Of a stretch of 64,000 nt of DNA, positions 46,491 through 57,966 are shown piece by piece. A program made the position numbers and the translations under genes. Source of the stretch: Eumeta japonica (taxonomy: Eukaryota > Arthropoda > Insecta > Lepidoptera > Psychidae); assembly GCA_005406025.1 (NCBI GenBank), contig BGZK01001294.1, positions 110,751 through 174,750 of the forward strand, given 5' to 3'. The notes beneath the pieces were generated by a model. That model had not been told where the DNA came from and made no database searches. It saw nothing but the letters and a program-made list of their open reading frames with translations. Every line of letters begins with the position of its first letter. The stretch's first letter is position 1.

Positions 46491-48399
46491 GTGTGTATGA
46501 AATGACACTATAATATTTGAATTGTGAATATGCACAGTTTGCTTTGAATTTCAATGAAAATCACCAAGATATAATTTACCTATCCCATGTACAGGTATAG
46601 ATGGTTGATAACAAACTAATGAAATACAGCGAAGAATCTCTTCATTTACTATTCCGTAACTATCACATGGAATTTAATTTTGATTTTAATTTTCCATCAG
46701 CGCAAACGGTAAAGTTACCGTTCGATCGCTCATTATCTTTTAATGTTTCCATACATACATGTTTTAGTTCATTATTATTGTTACAAAACTTTATGATGTT
46801 CGAGATCAAAAGCTTACTCGAGAATAGCAACTTTGATACAGTAAGTGGATGTTTTGCCAAAGCTCGACTTTGTTACAATGATTCGAATCCAAACATGCCC
46901 CCACGCAAATACACACAACATTCATACTCGATGAATACAAGCTTGCGCGTGTAAAAGGACTCTCAACCAAATGTGAAAGTTTGAATTAAAAACGCTATTC
47001 ATTTGGTGCAAAAGTTTTGCCTTTTTTGGATTTCCGTCTTCATTACCTTTGAAGATTAGCAAATCGGATTTGTTTTATGTCGAAAAAAGTTTCATTTCCT
47101 CCATAATGTTTTGTTCGTAATTCTGTTTGTTTCAAACGATTGGAAAGCTGATTTTGTACAAAAGAACGCCCTAAGCAATAATTCACAATATTGTTACATA
47201 TGCTTGTATTTAACAATCATTACTATTGTAATAATCTAACGCACGAAAATCCAGTCAACGAAACGTAATCGGCAAATTGTAAACTTTCCTCCCCGATATA
47301 AATTCGCGAAACTAGTTTTAGACTAGTCGTTTCGAACGTAGAAAACGGCTGGATTATTTATGCCTAGGCACAAAGTAGCCGGTCTATATGAGAAATTCCT
47401 AGGATCGAGTTGTACAAGTTCGCCTTGACTTATACGTGAGGTGTATCGGCCGATATTCAAAGTTTCTATTACTTGAGACACGAAAAGGTTTTATCTGAAT
47501 TATGCACGTCTCTTAAAGGTTGCCGCATTGATCGAACCTTTGCGGTCGCTTGGCCAATAGTTTTTGATGTTGGATATTAAATCTTGAGTTATCGCGAAGA
47601 ATAAGATTATGGCAGGTTAATGTTTTGAAAATATCGTAAGATCAAGACCTTAAAATTCTAAATAGATCTAAGAGAGTTATATTTATTTTTAAAGAATTGT
47701 TTTCTCTGCGCAAGTTTATGTTGTATAATTTACTTACTTAACAAAATACAAAATAGTATTCTGCTGATATAAATATTTAAGTGACAGCAGAAAATAACAG
47801 TAATTCTGAATAGATAAATAATTGTTATTAGATGATTTCTTTTTGCATATTTTAATCATATATTTCATGGGCTGTGCGTTAATTATCTTGCTGTATAGAG
47901 ATGCAGCAACACCTAACATCTCTGTATCGACGCTCTTATCGCGCCTATGGTCTGTACTCTATAACTTAATCTTTTCTAGACTAAATGTTTTTTGATATGC
48001 CTTGGGTGCCGTTTAAACCTAATATAGTTAGTAGAAAAGGGTTGGGCGGTAAGACTTACGTACCAAGTACTAAAATCACAAAGACTGCTTGGTAATGTTG
48101 ATGACTTTTATCTAACCAGTAGGCTTCTGGCTTCGGCGTTAAGTTAGAAATTAGAAAGTTGTGGAGATTAAGGGTTTTTTATTGAAGTTACAACTTGCAA
48201 ATAAATAATCAGATCGAGCATTATGAATATTAATGTAAAAATAAATATAAAATCTGTATTTGTTCACTCAGGCAAGGATTCTTTACTATATTTGCAATCA
48301 ATTGACAGTCAGAAGTACATCTATTTATTTATTTTTCACCTATAAGTATGAACACGTATTACATATCTAGGAGCACGAATCTGGTACTCAAATATCGTC
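46491..48399. other. AT-rich non-genic DNA
   Basis: A 117-codon plus-strand frame at 46601..46954 (serine/asparagine/phenylalanine-rich, no motif) is probably chance. Nothing else was seen. Confidence 0.5.
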
Positions 48400-49080
48400 A
48401 CTGTATCATGTAGTACGCACCGGCGCGTGCTTGCGAATGCGTGTCACGCCCGTGGCATATATCACACCCGGATCGAGGCTTCCGACTGGCGTTTTCCCGT
48501 ACATAACCCTCGGCTCACGGCGTGCTATTTACGTGACGTAGGCGTCGCGGCGGACACATACGGCCACACACGACCACGCCCCGCTCGTGCCCGACCACGC
48601 CCACCACCTTATATGCCCCGCATGGCCCGGTTAACGTGTACGTGCCGTATGTGCTCACACGTGTCGGGTATGACGCGCGCCAGTGCGCAAGTCGGGGGGG
48701 CGTGGCTTACCCCACCGTCCCCCCTTTCTGCACCCGCAACCCCTCCCGCCGACGCCCTCCGCGCCCCGCCCGCCCCCCCGCGCCGTACACGTAGCCCGGA
48801 GCGAGAGCTCTACGTGACGGATATTTATTCCGCCGCTCCGCTGTCGCGCCGTAACGATAAATGAGTTATAATTTATTTTTACTCCCGAAAAAGGAACGGG
48901 GTGGGTTGAGTAATTAATGGCGGAATCGGCCGCTCGAAGCCGCGGCGCTGCGATCGGGCGAGCGACGACAGGACCGGCGAGCGAGCGCGCGGGCCGTTAA
49001 CGTCGTCGGGTGAAAAAGTTGCGGAACAATCGAAATCGGCGGTGGTCGAGGTAGGCCTCGTCCGAGAGCTGGAGTCGAGA
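48400..49080. promoter_or_regulatory. G+C-rich island 16 with ACGTG cluster
   Basis: The longest G+C-rich block. Six ACGTG cores on either strand lie between 48531 and 48816 (starts at 48531, 48634, 48640, 48659, 48812; inverted at 48788), including CACGTG and TACGTG forms bound by bHLH and bHLH-PAS factors. Two GACCACGCC words lie 20 bp apart near 48572 and 48593. A 145-codon frame (48427..48864) is open but proline/arginine/alanine-rich without motif. The right part contains CGAGCGAGCGCGCGGGCC. Confidence 0.42.
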
Positions 49081-49944
49081 CCTTTGAAGTTTTTCGATTA
49101 ACGGAAGTAGTTCTTTAGTTGCCCAAATAAGTTTTTTTTTTCTAACAGTCGCAGGAGTTATCGAGCCGAATGAGAAGAAAATTGCGACCCGATTTCCTTT
49201 TTCAAGAGTAAGAGATTTCCATAATAAGATACTTAAATCACGGTAACAATGAATCAATAATTTCATAACGATATGATGACTTTTGAAATGCATGTTTTTG
49301 TACAACAACAATTTTCAATGCATAATATTTGTTAGATTGTGATATTTAACGCATACAAAATATTAATTTTTAATTTAAACGTAGCAGTTGAATAATACGA
49401 ATCGATAAGATACATTGACCCAAAAGCAAGCACAGTGCAGTATCGCGCGAGAGACGGCGTGATAGTTATGGTTATAGAACATGTAGCTACGTTTCCAAGC
49501 AACTAAGTTATAGAACCTGATTTGTCAATGGTACGTGACGTCCAGCGTTTAAAACTCATTGCAATAATCCGATACAATGATATAGATGTATTTCTTTAAT
49601 CGAATAGGTCTTTGCGTGATTGGAAAATGTATAAAATTGTGTTGAAAAGTTTAGTAGAAGAAAAAGTGTATAACTTAATATTATATGTTGACAAATAGAG
49701 AAGTTGCTCCGAGTGTGTTTTAAAACATCTTATTTGATTGGGGTCAATTTTTTATAGTGAAAAACGATTTCTTGTATTCTAGTAGCACTTTTGAATTAGT
49801 ATATAGATACTATAAAGTATATATTGATTTATATATCCTAATTATAGAGATTAGTAAATATATTAACATTATAATTTTTCAATTGTATACGTTGTTATGT
49901 CGCGGAAGTTCTGTTGGTGTCTGTTGGTAGTTACGGCACTCCTA
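49081..49944. other. AT-rich non-genic DNA
   Basis: No supported feature. Confidence 0.55.
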
Positions 49945-50199
49945 ACTTCTTGTTATATGTGACTGTCTGCATTTTCCCGATGATGTGCTGATTTAGCACG
50001 AACCATACGTAGGAATTGCATGTAGTAGATTGGCGGTAAATATAAATAAAAAAATAACATTTGCTTAGGTGTTCGATATCTGTCAATCCTCTCGAATTAA
50101 TATTCAATTAGTTGGATGAGGATTCGTAGTGAAAGAACAGATTCGAGAGTCAGCTGTGAGTTGCATGCTGCAAGATACACATGTTGCAGACAGGCATCA
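49945..50199 (+). repeat. Repeat family C, copy 3
   Basis: GTGACTGTCTGCATTTTCCC, GCACGAACCATACGTAGGAA, GCTTAGGTGTTCGATATCTG and CACATGTTGCAGACAGGCAT occur in the order of copy 2. The left arm is missing. Confidence 0.75.
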
Positions 50200-50664
50200 T
50201 ATGTTTTTAAACTGATTTCTTCTCTTTTTCTTACTTTCTTTACTAAAACTGTCTGTGGCACTTATAAGAATCAGTATATGTTATTATTGTACTTGGAAAT
50301 GAAAATTTAAGTAAACAGTTTTGGTATGAAATCTGTACAGGCAGGATGTTATTTAATATTGTGGATGGACTCTGTAGCTAACTGTAGCGTCAAATTAGAC
50401 ACTTGAAATATTAGTACAAAGCATATTTATTGCTTATACAAGTCTGAGGGCTGCTTCTCGATGTTGCGAACTGCTACGCTAATTTAGTGAGGATGATCAT
50501 GTCAAAATGTATAGAATTATATATTTATCAACGATATTATTGGAAATTAGAACTTTTCCCTCTGACGGAGCGCAGATTTAAGCTTTGCCTGGATCACTAT
50601 AGGCCTTGAAGATCTACTTAAAATCGAGAGAAAAAGCATTTACATAGTTTTTTGTAGTTTTTAA
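50200..50664. other. AT-rich non-genic DNA
   Basis: Nothing recognised. Confidence 0.5.
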
Positions 50665-51281
50665 CCGACTTCAAAATTAAAAAGGAGGAGATTCTCAATT
50701 CGACTCATTTTTCAAAAATGTTTGTTACCTCAGAACTTTTCACTGGATTGACCGATTTTGATAATTCTATTTTTATTTGAAAGCTGGTGCTTCCCGTGTG
50801 GTCACATTTCAATTACGTTTAGTTCTGACAATGACATCCATGAGAAAATCATATAAATCTTAAATTTGCATTAAGTATGTGCGTGACAAATGGACTCAGT
50901 ATCACGCTTACCGATTTTGATGATTCTTTTTTTATTGGAAAGGATGTACTTCAAGGTTAGTTTGATGAGAGTTTGGTTAGGTTCTGATTATGGGATCCAT
51001 GACAAAGTAACGGAACTCTTTAATTCTTAGGAGCAAATTAACAACACTCGGCCGTATCTTTTATAGGCTATTCGGATATTTGAGTCACCTACCGTAAGGT
51101 CGTTATGGTAAAGTAATTGTCATAGTCGAATATGATAATCAATGGAACTTCTTAACGCCTTACAGTAAGGGTGCGATCTATGAGCAGCACGTTTAGTAGG
51201 TCTACCCATATTCAAACATATTAGTTAGTGTACTTCAGATTTACCAAAAAATCAAAAAATTAACAAAACTTTTAAGAAATA
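50665..51281 (+). mobile_element. Non-autonomous element starting AACCGACTTCAAAA
   Basis: It starts TTTTTAACCGACTTCAAAAT, then AAGGAGGAGATTCTCAATTC. The body repeats a TTACCGATTTTGATGATTCT-type block twice (near 50750 and 50910). I know this sequence as one of the commonest lepidopteran repeats. The same ACCGACTTCAAAA recurs at the start of the adjoining foldback unit, so the two may be one composite element. Confidence 0.65.
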
Positions 51282-51860
51282 AAACCGACTTCAAAAATAA
51301 ACTATTCCAAAACAAATTAATATGCATTAAAAGTAAAAAAATAATTGCGTATTCTTTTACAACTTAATCAACTTACTTTTTCTACTCATCAATATGTAGG
51401 TACGATTTATGTGTTTACCACGCAAGAAGGTAGATAAATGCCTATCTACATCAAATGTAACTCAACACACGCCTATGAATAATAAACAATGATCAAAATA
51501 TTTTTAGAGTTCTCATAACTACTTAAAAGTCAATCAAGTTATTACGATAATATAATGTAGTTACAATTATTGTTATTTTTGGAGTCGGCGTCAACCAAGG
51601 AAACTCTACAATATATCTAGCAATAGACACCGGCTCCAAAAATAACAATAATCGTAACTACATAACATTATCGTTGAGTTAAATTTGACGTGGATAGGTA
51701 CCTACCTTCCTTCTTGCGTGTTAAACATAGATCGTACCTACATATTGATAAGTAGAAAAAGTAAGTTGATTATTAAGTTGTAGAAGAATACGAAATTATT
51801 TTTTTACTTTTAGTGCATATTAATTTGTTTTGGAATAATTTTTTTTTGAAGTCGATTTTC
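51282..51860. mobile_element. Foldback (hairpin) element, about 270-bp arms
   Basis: ACCGACTTCAAAAATAAACT at the left faces AGTTT...GAAGTCGATTTT at the right. The whole unit is a giant imperfect inverted repeat meeting at TTTTTGGAGTCGG / CCGGCTCCAAAAA around a 38-nt loop. The arms differ by many small indels, so it is not recent. It is non-coding. Confidence 0.78.
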
Positions 51861-52671
51861 GTTTTTGTTAAAATTTTTTTGTGAGGATTAATTAGTGTTG
51901 CTGTTCATAAAAACGAGAATTCAAAAAAGCGAAATCGTACAATTTTTTTTCGCATCGAAACAACGTGGTTTTAAACTTTAAAACATATCTTGACTAGAAT
52001 CGTCTTCAATACTGGAGAGCATAGAGTATTATGCAGGACAATTGTAGAACTCTAGAGGAATGGTCAATACAGCAACCAAGTTACGGAATATAAATTCAAT
52101 AATGTATTTCGAAAGAAAGTCCTGTTGTAAAAATATCATAGTAATGACGGTGATAATTAATTTTTTATATGTCGTGTCGAATGACTTCATTTATATCTAT
52201 CAAGGTGATTTTTTTCTAATTAATTTTGCGTAGAAAGTTGAAAGAACTCGTGAATCTTATGTATAACCGTAGGCTTATGAGTATCGTTTTTGGGTTGTAA
52301 AATAAAAATTTCTTTTTTAAATAACATCGGATGGAGTACCAAACGAAAGTCTGTACAAGTGCCAGGTTGAAAACATGAAATTCTGAGAAGCTTTTAATGA
52401 ATTTTCTTATAAAGGTAGTTCAAATAACAATTTAAATTTCTGAAAAAATAAATTGGAGAATTCTCATTTGGGCGCAATAAATATATTTTTCTTTTGCATA
52501 CATTTTTAAAACGCAATAAATTATAAACAATACGGAAATATAAAAAGAATGCGGAAATAGAAATTGCTTCACTACCTTATATGACGGTGTGATCGGCGAT
52601 GATCAATGATTTTTGAGAAACCTGGTTACATCTGCTATTTACCTATATCATAAATAAAAATTAATTTGATA
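51861..52671. other. AT-rich non-genic DNA
   Basis: No supported feature. Confidence 0.55.
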
Positions 52672-52905
52672 ATGAGCTGGTGGCTCGACAGTCAAGAGCG
52701 TCGGGTTCGATCCTGACCATTATGCCATTAAACTATTTGGTGTTCCAGAAACCAGTTTAAGCCATTGGACTCCGGACATTCTTACTACATGAGCTTGGTG
52801 GGCTCGACGTGCCGGTTCTCCAATTCGACACAAATGTATTGTATGAAAATATGGCTCACCAGATGGGTGACTCGAACCAGACAAAACAATAAATAAATGA
52901 AAATT
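52672..52905 (+). mobile_element. SINE-like element with B-box
   Basis: GCTGGTGGCTCGACAGTCAA, then a B-box GGTTCGATCC at 52704..52713, a 170-bp body and a short A-rich AATAAATAAATG tail give a tRNA-derived SINE layout. The A-box is poor. The body differs from the 32-kb SINE, so this is a second family. A 63-codon minus-strand frame within it is not a gene. Confidence 0.6.
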
Positions 52906-53004
52906 GCGCAATAACTAATTGACAGTGACAGATCGATGTCATTGCGTCAGAAAGTCGAATGTACTCAAGAGATTTGCAAGGACAAAGCTTTCGAATTAAA
53001 TTAA

Positions 53005-53230
53005 CTAGCTTTAACTAAATACCCGTTATTCCTCCGCTTCGTGTCCGAATTCGGGTGATAATAGAATGAATTCTTACATTTTCTTATCTTTTGAGTACGC
53101 TGTTAATTCTGATCGCGATCCCGGTCTGCTCTCGATTGCAATACCAGTTGCCCACCAGGTGCGATCTTAGTCGACCTATTGTTTCCGGTCCTGAGCCGAC
53201 TTTGGTTCTCCCTTGGATATAGTGGTTATT
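53005..53230 (-). repeat. Repeat family F fragment
   Basis: A|CTAGCTTTAACTAAATACCC and CCTCCGCTTCGTGTCC mirror the 3' end of the 36.8-kb Helitron-like element. GATCGCGATCCCGGTCTG further right matches its degenerate GATCGGGA run. Confidence 0.4.
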
Positions 53231-53753
53231 AATAACTATTTTTTACCAGTGTTCATACGTTTTTTTTAATCGTGTTGTATACGTTATACGCCAAAGTATA
53301 AACCCTTATGAAGAATTTGATTGTAACCCATACAGCAGTTTAAATATGATCAAAAGACAAACATCAACAATATCGCGAGCAATTTAAACACAAAGACTGT
53401 TTCACGTCACACTGATCACGAGAGTTTAATGTGCATTGTTCGTATTTTCTTTATCGAAAAAGTATTATAATATAAAATTTAATAAGGAAGTTATTTGTAA
53501 TTTTTTTTTAATTTGAAATACAATATTTTTAAAATTAAATTGCCGTTCAAAATTAAATAAATCTAGCTTTCTTTTCATCATTAGATTTTAAGCGATGGCT
53601 GAGGGTAATGGACCAGCTCACGCAAGAGACTACTATTCCAAGTACAACAAAATTCATTTGAATAGATAATTGTTCTATATTTTTATAAATACTAGGATTA
53701 TGTTTCTAGCATTAATGCAATTGACAACTTACAGCATTGTTGAGTCTAAGTTG

Positions 53754-54290
53754 CTATAAATCGACGTTTGATTGCTTTAGGCTATTTGTAGTATCATAAT
53801 AAATGCAAATACATGTTTGTTTCAAATATTCGTCTTTAAATTTTTGGCTGACGCTTGAACGGATTGTCATTGAATTCTGTACGGAGGTAATAATAATAAA
53901 CTCATGCTTATTTTCCAGAAGGGTAGACGGAGACTGTAAAATTCCACATAGATATTTGCAGATCTCGTTCGCTTCACTAACATCCATAAATTTTTTCCTG
54001 CAATCTCGTCGGTTTCGGGTGCTTAAAACTTGGCCTTTCTTTAATATGCTACAAATTTGGCCCGCATAAGATTTTCTAGGAGAAACCTTGCCGACCTTTT
54101 CGTCGCACACATTCGCTTTGTATATTTGTTTTGTCAGGTTACTTTCATTCATCAATTATTCCAGATGGCCAAATCACCACAAAATACTTTTTTCTACTCT
54201 AGTCTAGTCTACATCTTCTTTTGAATCATACTGTTCTCTACCATCACTATTTCTATGTTTCAAAGACACTCCCCACATACTACAGAGACC
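53754..54290 (-). pseudogene. LINE C-terminus, family B copy 6 (longest)
   Basis: The minus strand carries TRVEKSILW, a TGA, FGHLE, a TAA, then a 133-codon frame from 54155. That frame includes LTKQIYKANVCDEKVGK, ICSILKKGQVLSTRNRR and KKFMDVSEANEICK. The order and motifs (RxEKxxLRWFGH, TKQIYxANV, RNRRxCMKRLMDVSEARExCKD) are those of the C-terminal part of a non-LTR retrotransposon polyprotein after the reverse transcriptase. Two nonsense codons and a frameshift just after EICK are visible; the proper end SMWNFTVSVYPSGK lies in another frame. It is dead and 5'-truncated, with a TTATTATTATT tail. Confidence 0.8.
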
Positions 54291-54659
54291 GCATCTCCAC
54301 CACATTTTACTTTTACTTTTTTTAGCCATACCCAACTTCAACCACCGTCCTTAAGTGTAGAGATCAGAACCCTTTTACGAATAGCCAAATATGCTTGTGT
54401 TGAGACACTTTTACCATTCATAATAGCAAGCAAAGCCTCATTTATTTTATTTCTCGTATTTTCTCTCTTTTTAATGTCTCTATCATGTTTACCGTCATAT
54501 ATAAACAGACTGCCCTAGTATACAAACTCTTTTATGTACATTATTATGCGTACTTTCGCACAGAGATACTTAGAATAAAATGTATAAACACCAATGAACA
54601 TGGTGTTTTCTTATGACTAATGAAAATTCTCAAGAAAAAACCAAGATCTACTTCGAGAC
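54291..54659. other. Non-genic DNA
   Basis: Probably includes more diverged LINE sequence at its left end. Nothing else was recognised. Confidence 0.4.
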
Positions 54660-54830
54660 TTATATTAGAATTTTAAGAGGGACAGAGACCAGATCCGACA
54701 CCGCAACTAGAATTGACATCGAGAACAGGACCGCGATCATTGACAATGACATTGGTCTATATGAAAGATGAAAAAAAAAAACGTTTAATGTTCACGCGAA
54801 CTAAACCGCGGGAAGATTTGAACCCTAAAA
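54660..54830 (+). repeat. Repeat family F fragment
   Basis: Degenerate GAGAACAGGACCGCGATC words, then TTGGTCTATATGAAAGATG and TTCACGCGAACTAAACCGCG, the order found in lepidopteran Helitron-like repeats with a CCGCGG-type 3' end. Confidence 0.4.
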
Positions 54831-54954
54831 ACATTCACCGATACATTGCTAAATTAAAATTTACTAGTGGACGTGTAACGGCCAGCTTTTAAATAAAAAC
54901 GAATTAATACAAAATTCATTACATTAATTCCACAGGCCAAATAGTTTGTTCGTA

Positions 54955-55246
54955 TTAAGAATTGAATAAAAAAAATATTCTATCAAAGTCGACATCCTCG
55001 CGTACAGTAACATATAAGTTATGCGTTCCCAGCGTGAGGTGACAGTGGACCACCGTTAAATATTGTCGCAGTCCACGCACGAGGAATTCAAGTAGTGTAA
55101 CGTGATTATCGTGACGGATGGGTGACGGCGGGCGTCCTGGTCGCTCGCCTATACGGGATGCCCTTTTTTCTTTCCTGCTCAGAAATGTCCGTGTATGCAT
55201 GTAAGTCATATCAGGTTTCGTTGACCGCGCTGTTCGGTGGGTTGGG
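54955..55246. other. Higher-G+C block, unassigned
   Basis: An 84-codon minus-strand frame covers most of it (KRASRIGERPGRPPSPIRHD inside). I cannot link it to a family. It may be repeat-derived. Confidence 0.25.
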
Positions 55247-55383
55247 CCTTAAGCCCTCCCCGCTGGTGTGGTGACTGTTGGCGGTGATGGTGGCGGCGGG
55301 TCGGTGACGGTCATCGTCGCTGATGCGACGTCAGTGTACGGAACCGGCAGGTTAACGTGCCCTCTGAAGCTCGGACGTGTTAT
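55247..55383 (-). mobile_element. SINE fragment (same family as the 32-kb copy)
   Basis: CCTTAAGCCCTCCCCGCTGG, CATCGTCGCTGATGCGACG and GGTTAACGTGCCCTC parallel the body of the 32.1-kb SINE in the same orientation. The tRNA-like head is missing. Confidence 0.6.
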
Positions 55384-55444
55384 ATGATTTAGTGTAAGTT
55401 AAATGCTCATCGGTCAATTGATCCATGATCAATCCCTAGACGGT

Positions 55445-55800
55445 ACCTTCAGACGCATGCGTGCAACATGCATTGACGTGTAGTGTGCAACCTGCCGATG
55501 GCCATCGAATCTGCCCCTGCGCTACGAATCTCTATCCAAATAATTGAATATTGATTCGAGGGGATTGACAGATATCACACACCTAAGCCAGTGGTTAATT
55601 TTTTAATTATCTTATGCCGTTATCGTTACATTGTTAATTTCTACGTACGTTTCATGCCAACCAGGCATTTCCTCAGGAAAATGCAAGTAAGGAGTAAGGA
55701 GTGTTAAAAACAACCAACAAATGCGAACACAACCTCGTTATGTGAACCGCTGTCATGCAACGGTACTTTTAGATCCGAAGCTGATTGGTCTTAAGCGATG
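55445..55800 (-). repeat. Repeat family C, copy 4 (inverted)
   Basis: GCAACATGCATTGACGTGTA, GAGGGGATTGACAGATATCA, CGTACGTTTCATGCCAACCA and GTGAACCGCTGTCATGCAAC are the reverse complement of copy 2 in order. It is nearly full length on the interior. Confidence 0.78.
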
Positions 55801-57829
55801 ACCCACCACCGTTCTTGAATTCAAACCAAATTGAATTCTAACTTGACACAAATAAAAATATTAAATTATTCATACTTCGGAATGTTGAAAACTTGCCAAG
55901 ACGATCACAACTGATCACTGCTGTGAAGTGATTGATTTTAATGCTTGTCGTGTACTACCGTTTTTTGGCGGTTAATCTCCTTTGATGGTGTTAAGATCGA
56001 AACAACTATGGGAAAGACGTAAACGATTAAATAACTTAATAAAAAAATTAATAATATTTTGCTGCTTTTCTGAATTTGGAAATAGGTGCCATGAAAATCA
56101 AATAGGTTTGTGTTTTATAGTGAATTGGGTATACTCCTTTCCACGCAAATTCTGCGGTAGCGTTCTGGTTTTGACTTTGTTACCTTAATCCATCTTAAAT
56201 CATTCTCTACGCAACATTAACCAATTCTCGCTTATGAAACCGAGTATGAAAGTTTAATATTAACTCTTTTAATGAAATTTTGAATTATTTATATTTTCAG
56301 TGCGTTATTTTATTTTAAATTACCACTACTAATTTCAAAAATCAGTACAAGGCTTAAGGTAACGTTTTAGTATGAAAAAAGAGTTTGTCTTAGGGTATTC
56401 GTTTACTAAGGGAAGGCACAAAACCTGACACGATTAGTGTTAAAAATTAAGTGTTAATAATTGGAATTGTTCAAAAATCAACACAATTGTTACTTCGGGA
56501 TGCTTGACCCGTAGATCTTGTAAATATAAACTTAATTTGCACTAAACTTTCAAAGTTTCATTACAGCCATCACACGCTTCAAACATCTAGTCTTAACATT
56601 TGAAATGCTATAGTAAAACTGTATCCATTCTTTAAATATGTGCTGCAACTCAAACGAGCAACCTGTATAAAATATGTGGGGCAGCGATTAAATGATATTT
56701 AACATAAGTGTGCTTGTCTTTTTTCCTGTCTTTCTCTGTTTCCCTCTCGAGTACGTGACATCGCCCTATGGCTTTACTAAAACTCTGTTTAAACAATTCT
56801 CGGCCATAGATGGGATAGGTGTCTTCATTATATTTATGCTGGATACAACTTCATAATTTTTTTTCATGATGTACATAATAGCTCAATTCTAAATAAGCTT
56901 TCTTCAACTTTTTTTGGATGAGTCCAATCTACCGGCGAATTTTGTATTTTTTTATGTCTTACGATTTAACTGTGATTATAAATCTATAATTATATACATA
57001 TAACTATTATGAACATTATTGTTATTAGATTGGTGTTTATATAAACAATTGTATTCTATTATTAATAGTATTATCTAAAAAATAGTAGATCCTGCATTAA
57101 TATTTCAGTATGGTTGATGAATAATGGAAATCAAGAATTATGTTAAGTAATGATATTTATCAAAACAACATGGTCATTCATACACAGAAAGTAGGCTAAA
57201 CGAAAAATAGAACGAAAATATCATTGTGTTATTGTTGTGTGTGTGTGTGTGCATGAAAGTAGTGAAACTAAAACATATAACAATGAATTACTGATAATAG
57301 TGGCATAACGTTGTCATCTATAGTTTTCTCTGTTATCCTCAGAAATCAGAATCGTCGCTATGATGCACATGACAAGGCTAAGCCGGTTGTACGAGCTATT
57401 TTGAGCTATTAGTCAAATATGTCATGCGTATCTAATATGACCAAACACGGAGATCCTATCTGGAAGACGTATTTTAAACACGGTGCTTTCATATGAATGA
57501 AATTTTATCTTTAGAAAATTAACCAAATCACTGCAATTATTTAAATTATTACGTAATGATCTATTAATACAAATTCAAAAGCTTGACTAAATCAATGTAT
57601 TTCGCTGCTAAAACGGGTTACTATATATGTTTTACTAATTAGTAGAATAAATTGAAGGTTGTGTTAATAACATTTTCCAAGTTTCACGTTCTGTCGTGGC
57701 CAGGGGCTTGGTATCCTAGGGATAGGAGTACCTAAGTGATAGAGAGCCTAAGGTAGATGACGAGGTATTTTATATACCCTCGGTCCCTCTTTGAAAGCTA
57801 AATATCCTATTCATTCCTAATATGTAGTT
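55801..57829. other. AT-rich non-genic DNA
   Basis: Contains only a short (GT)n tract at 57234..57251. No gene is supported. Confidence 0.55.
57234..57251. repeat. (GT)n microsatellite
   Basis: A short GT tract in AT-rich DNA. Confidence 0.85.
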
Positions 57830-57966
57830 CTAGTGGCCACTCCCTCTCCGTCACACATCCTATTTTTTCTAAAAGGCAAGCAATGCACTAGTGATTCATT
57901 TGGAGTTGCTTGTGTCCATGTACAGTAGTGATCACTAGCTGAATGGTGGTCCGCATGCTCGTTCGT
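57830..57966 (-). repeat. Repeat family A, copy 6 (inverted)
   Basis: AGGCAAGCAATGCACTAGTG, TGTCCATGTACAG and GGTCCGCATGCTCGTTCGTC are the complement of the 5' half of the family. Confidence 0.65.

Noticed and set aside
46601..46954. 117-codon frame
   Set aside because: No motif or splice context; within the range expected by chance in 64 kb.
48427..48864. 145-codon frame in the 48-kb island
   Set aside because: Proline/arginine/alanine-rich low complexity matching the local G+C content; no homology recognised.
52698..52716. tRNA gene at the GGTTCGATCC box
   Set aside because: No acceptor stem, anticodon arm or discriminator arrangement; it fits a SINE head better.
56505..56530. GACCCGTAGATCTTGTA resembling the miR-10/miR-100 family
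   Set aside because: Only part of the mature sequence matches and no complementary arm lies nearby to form a hairpin.
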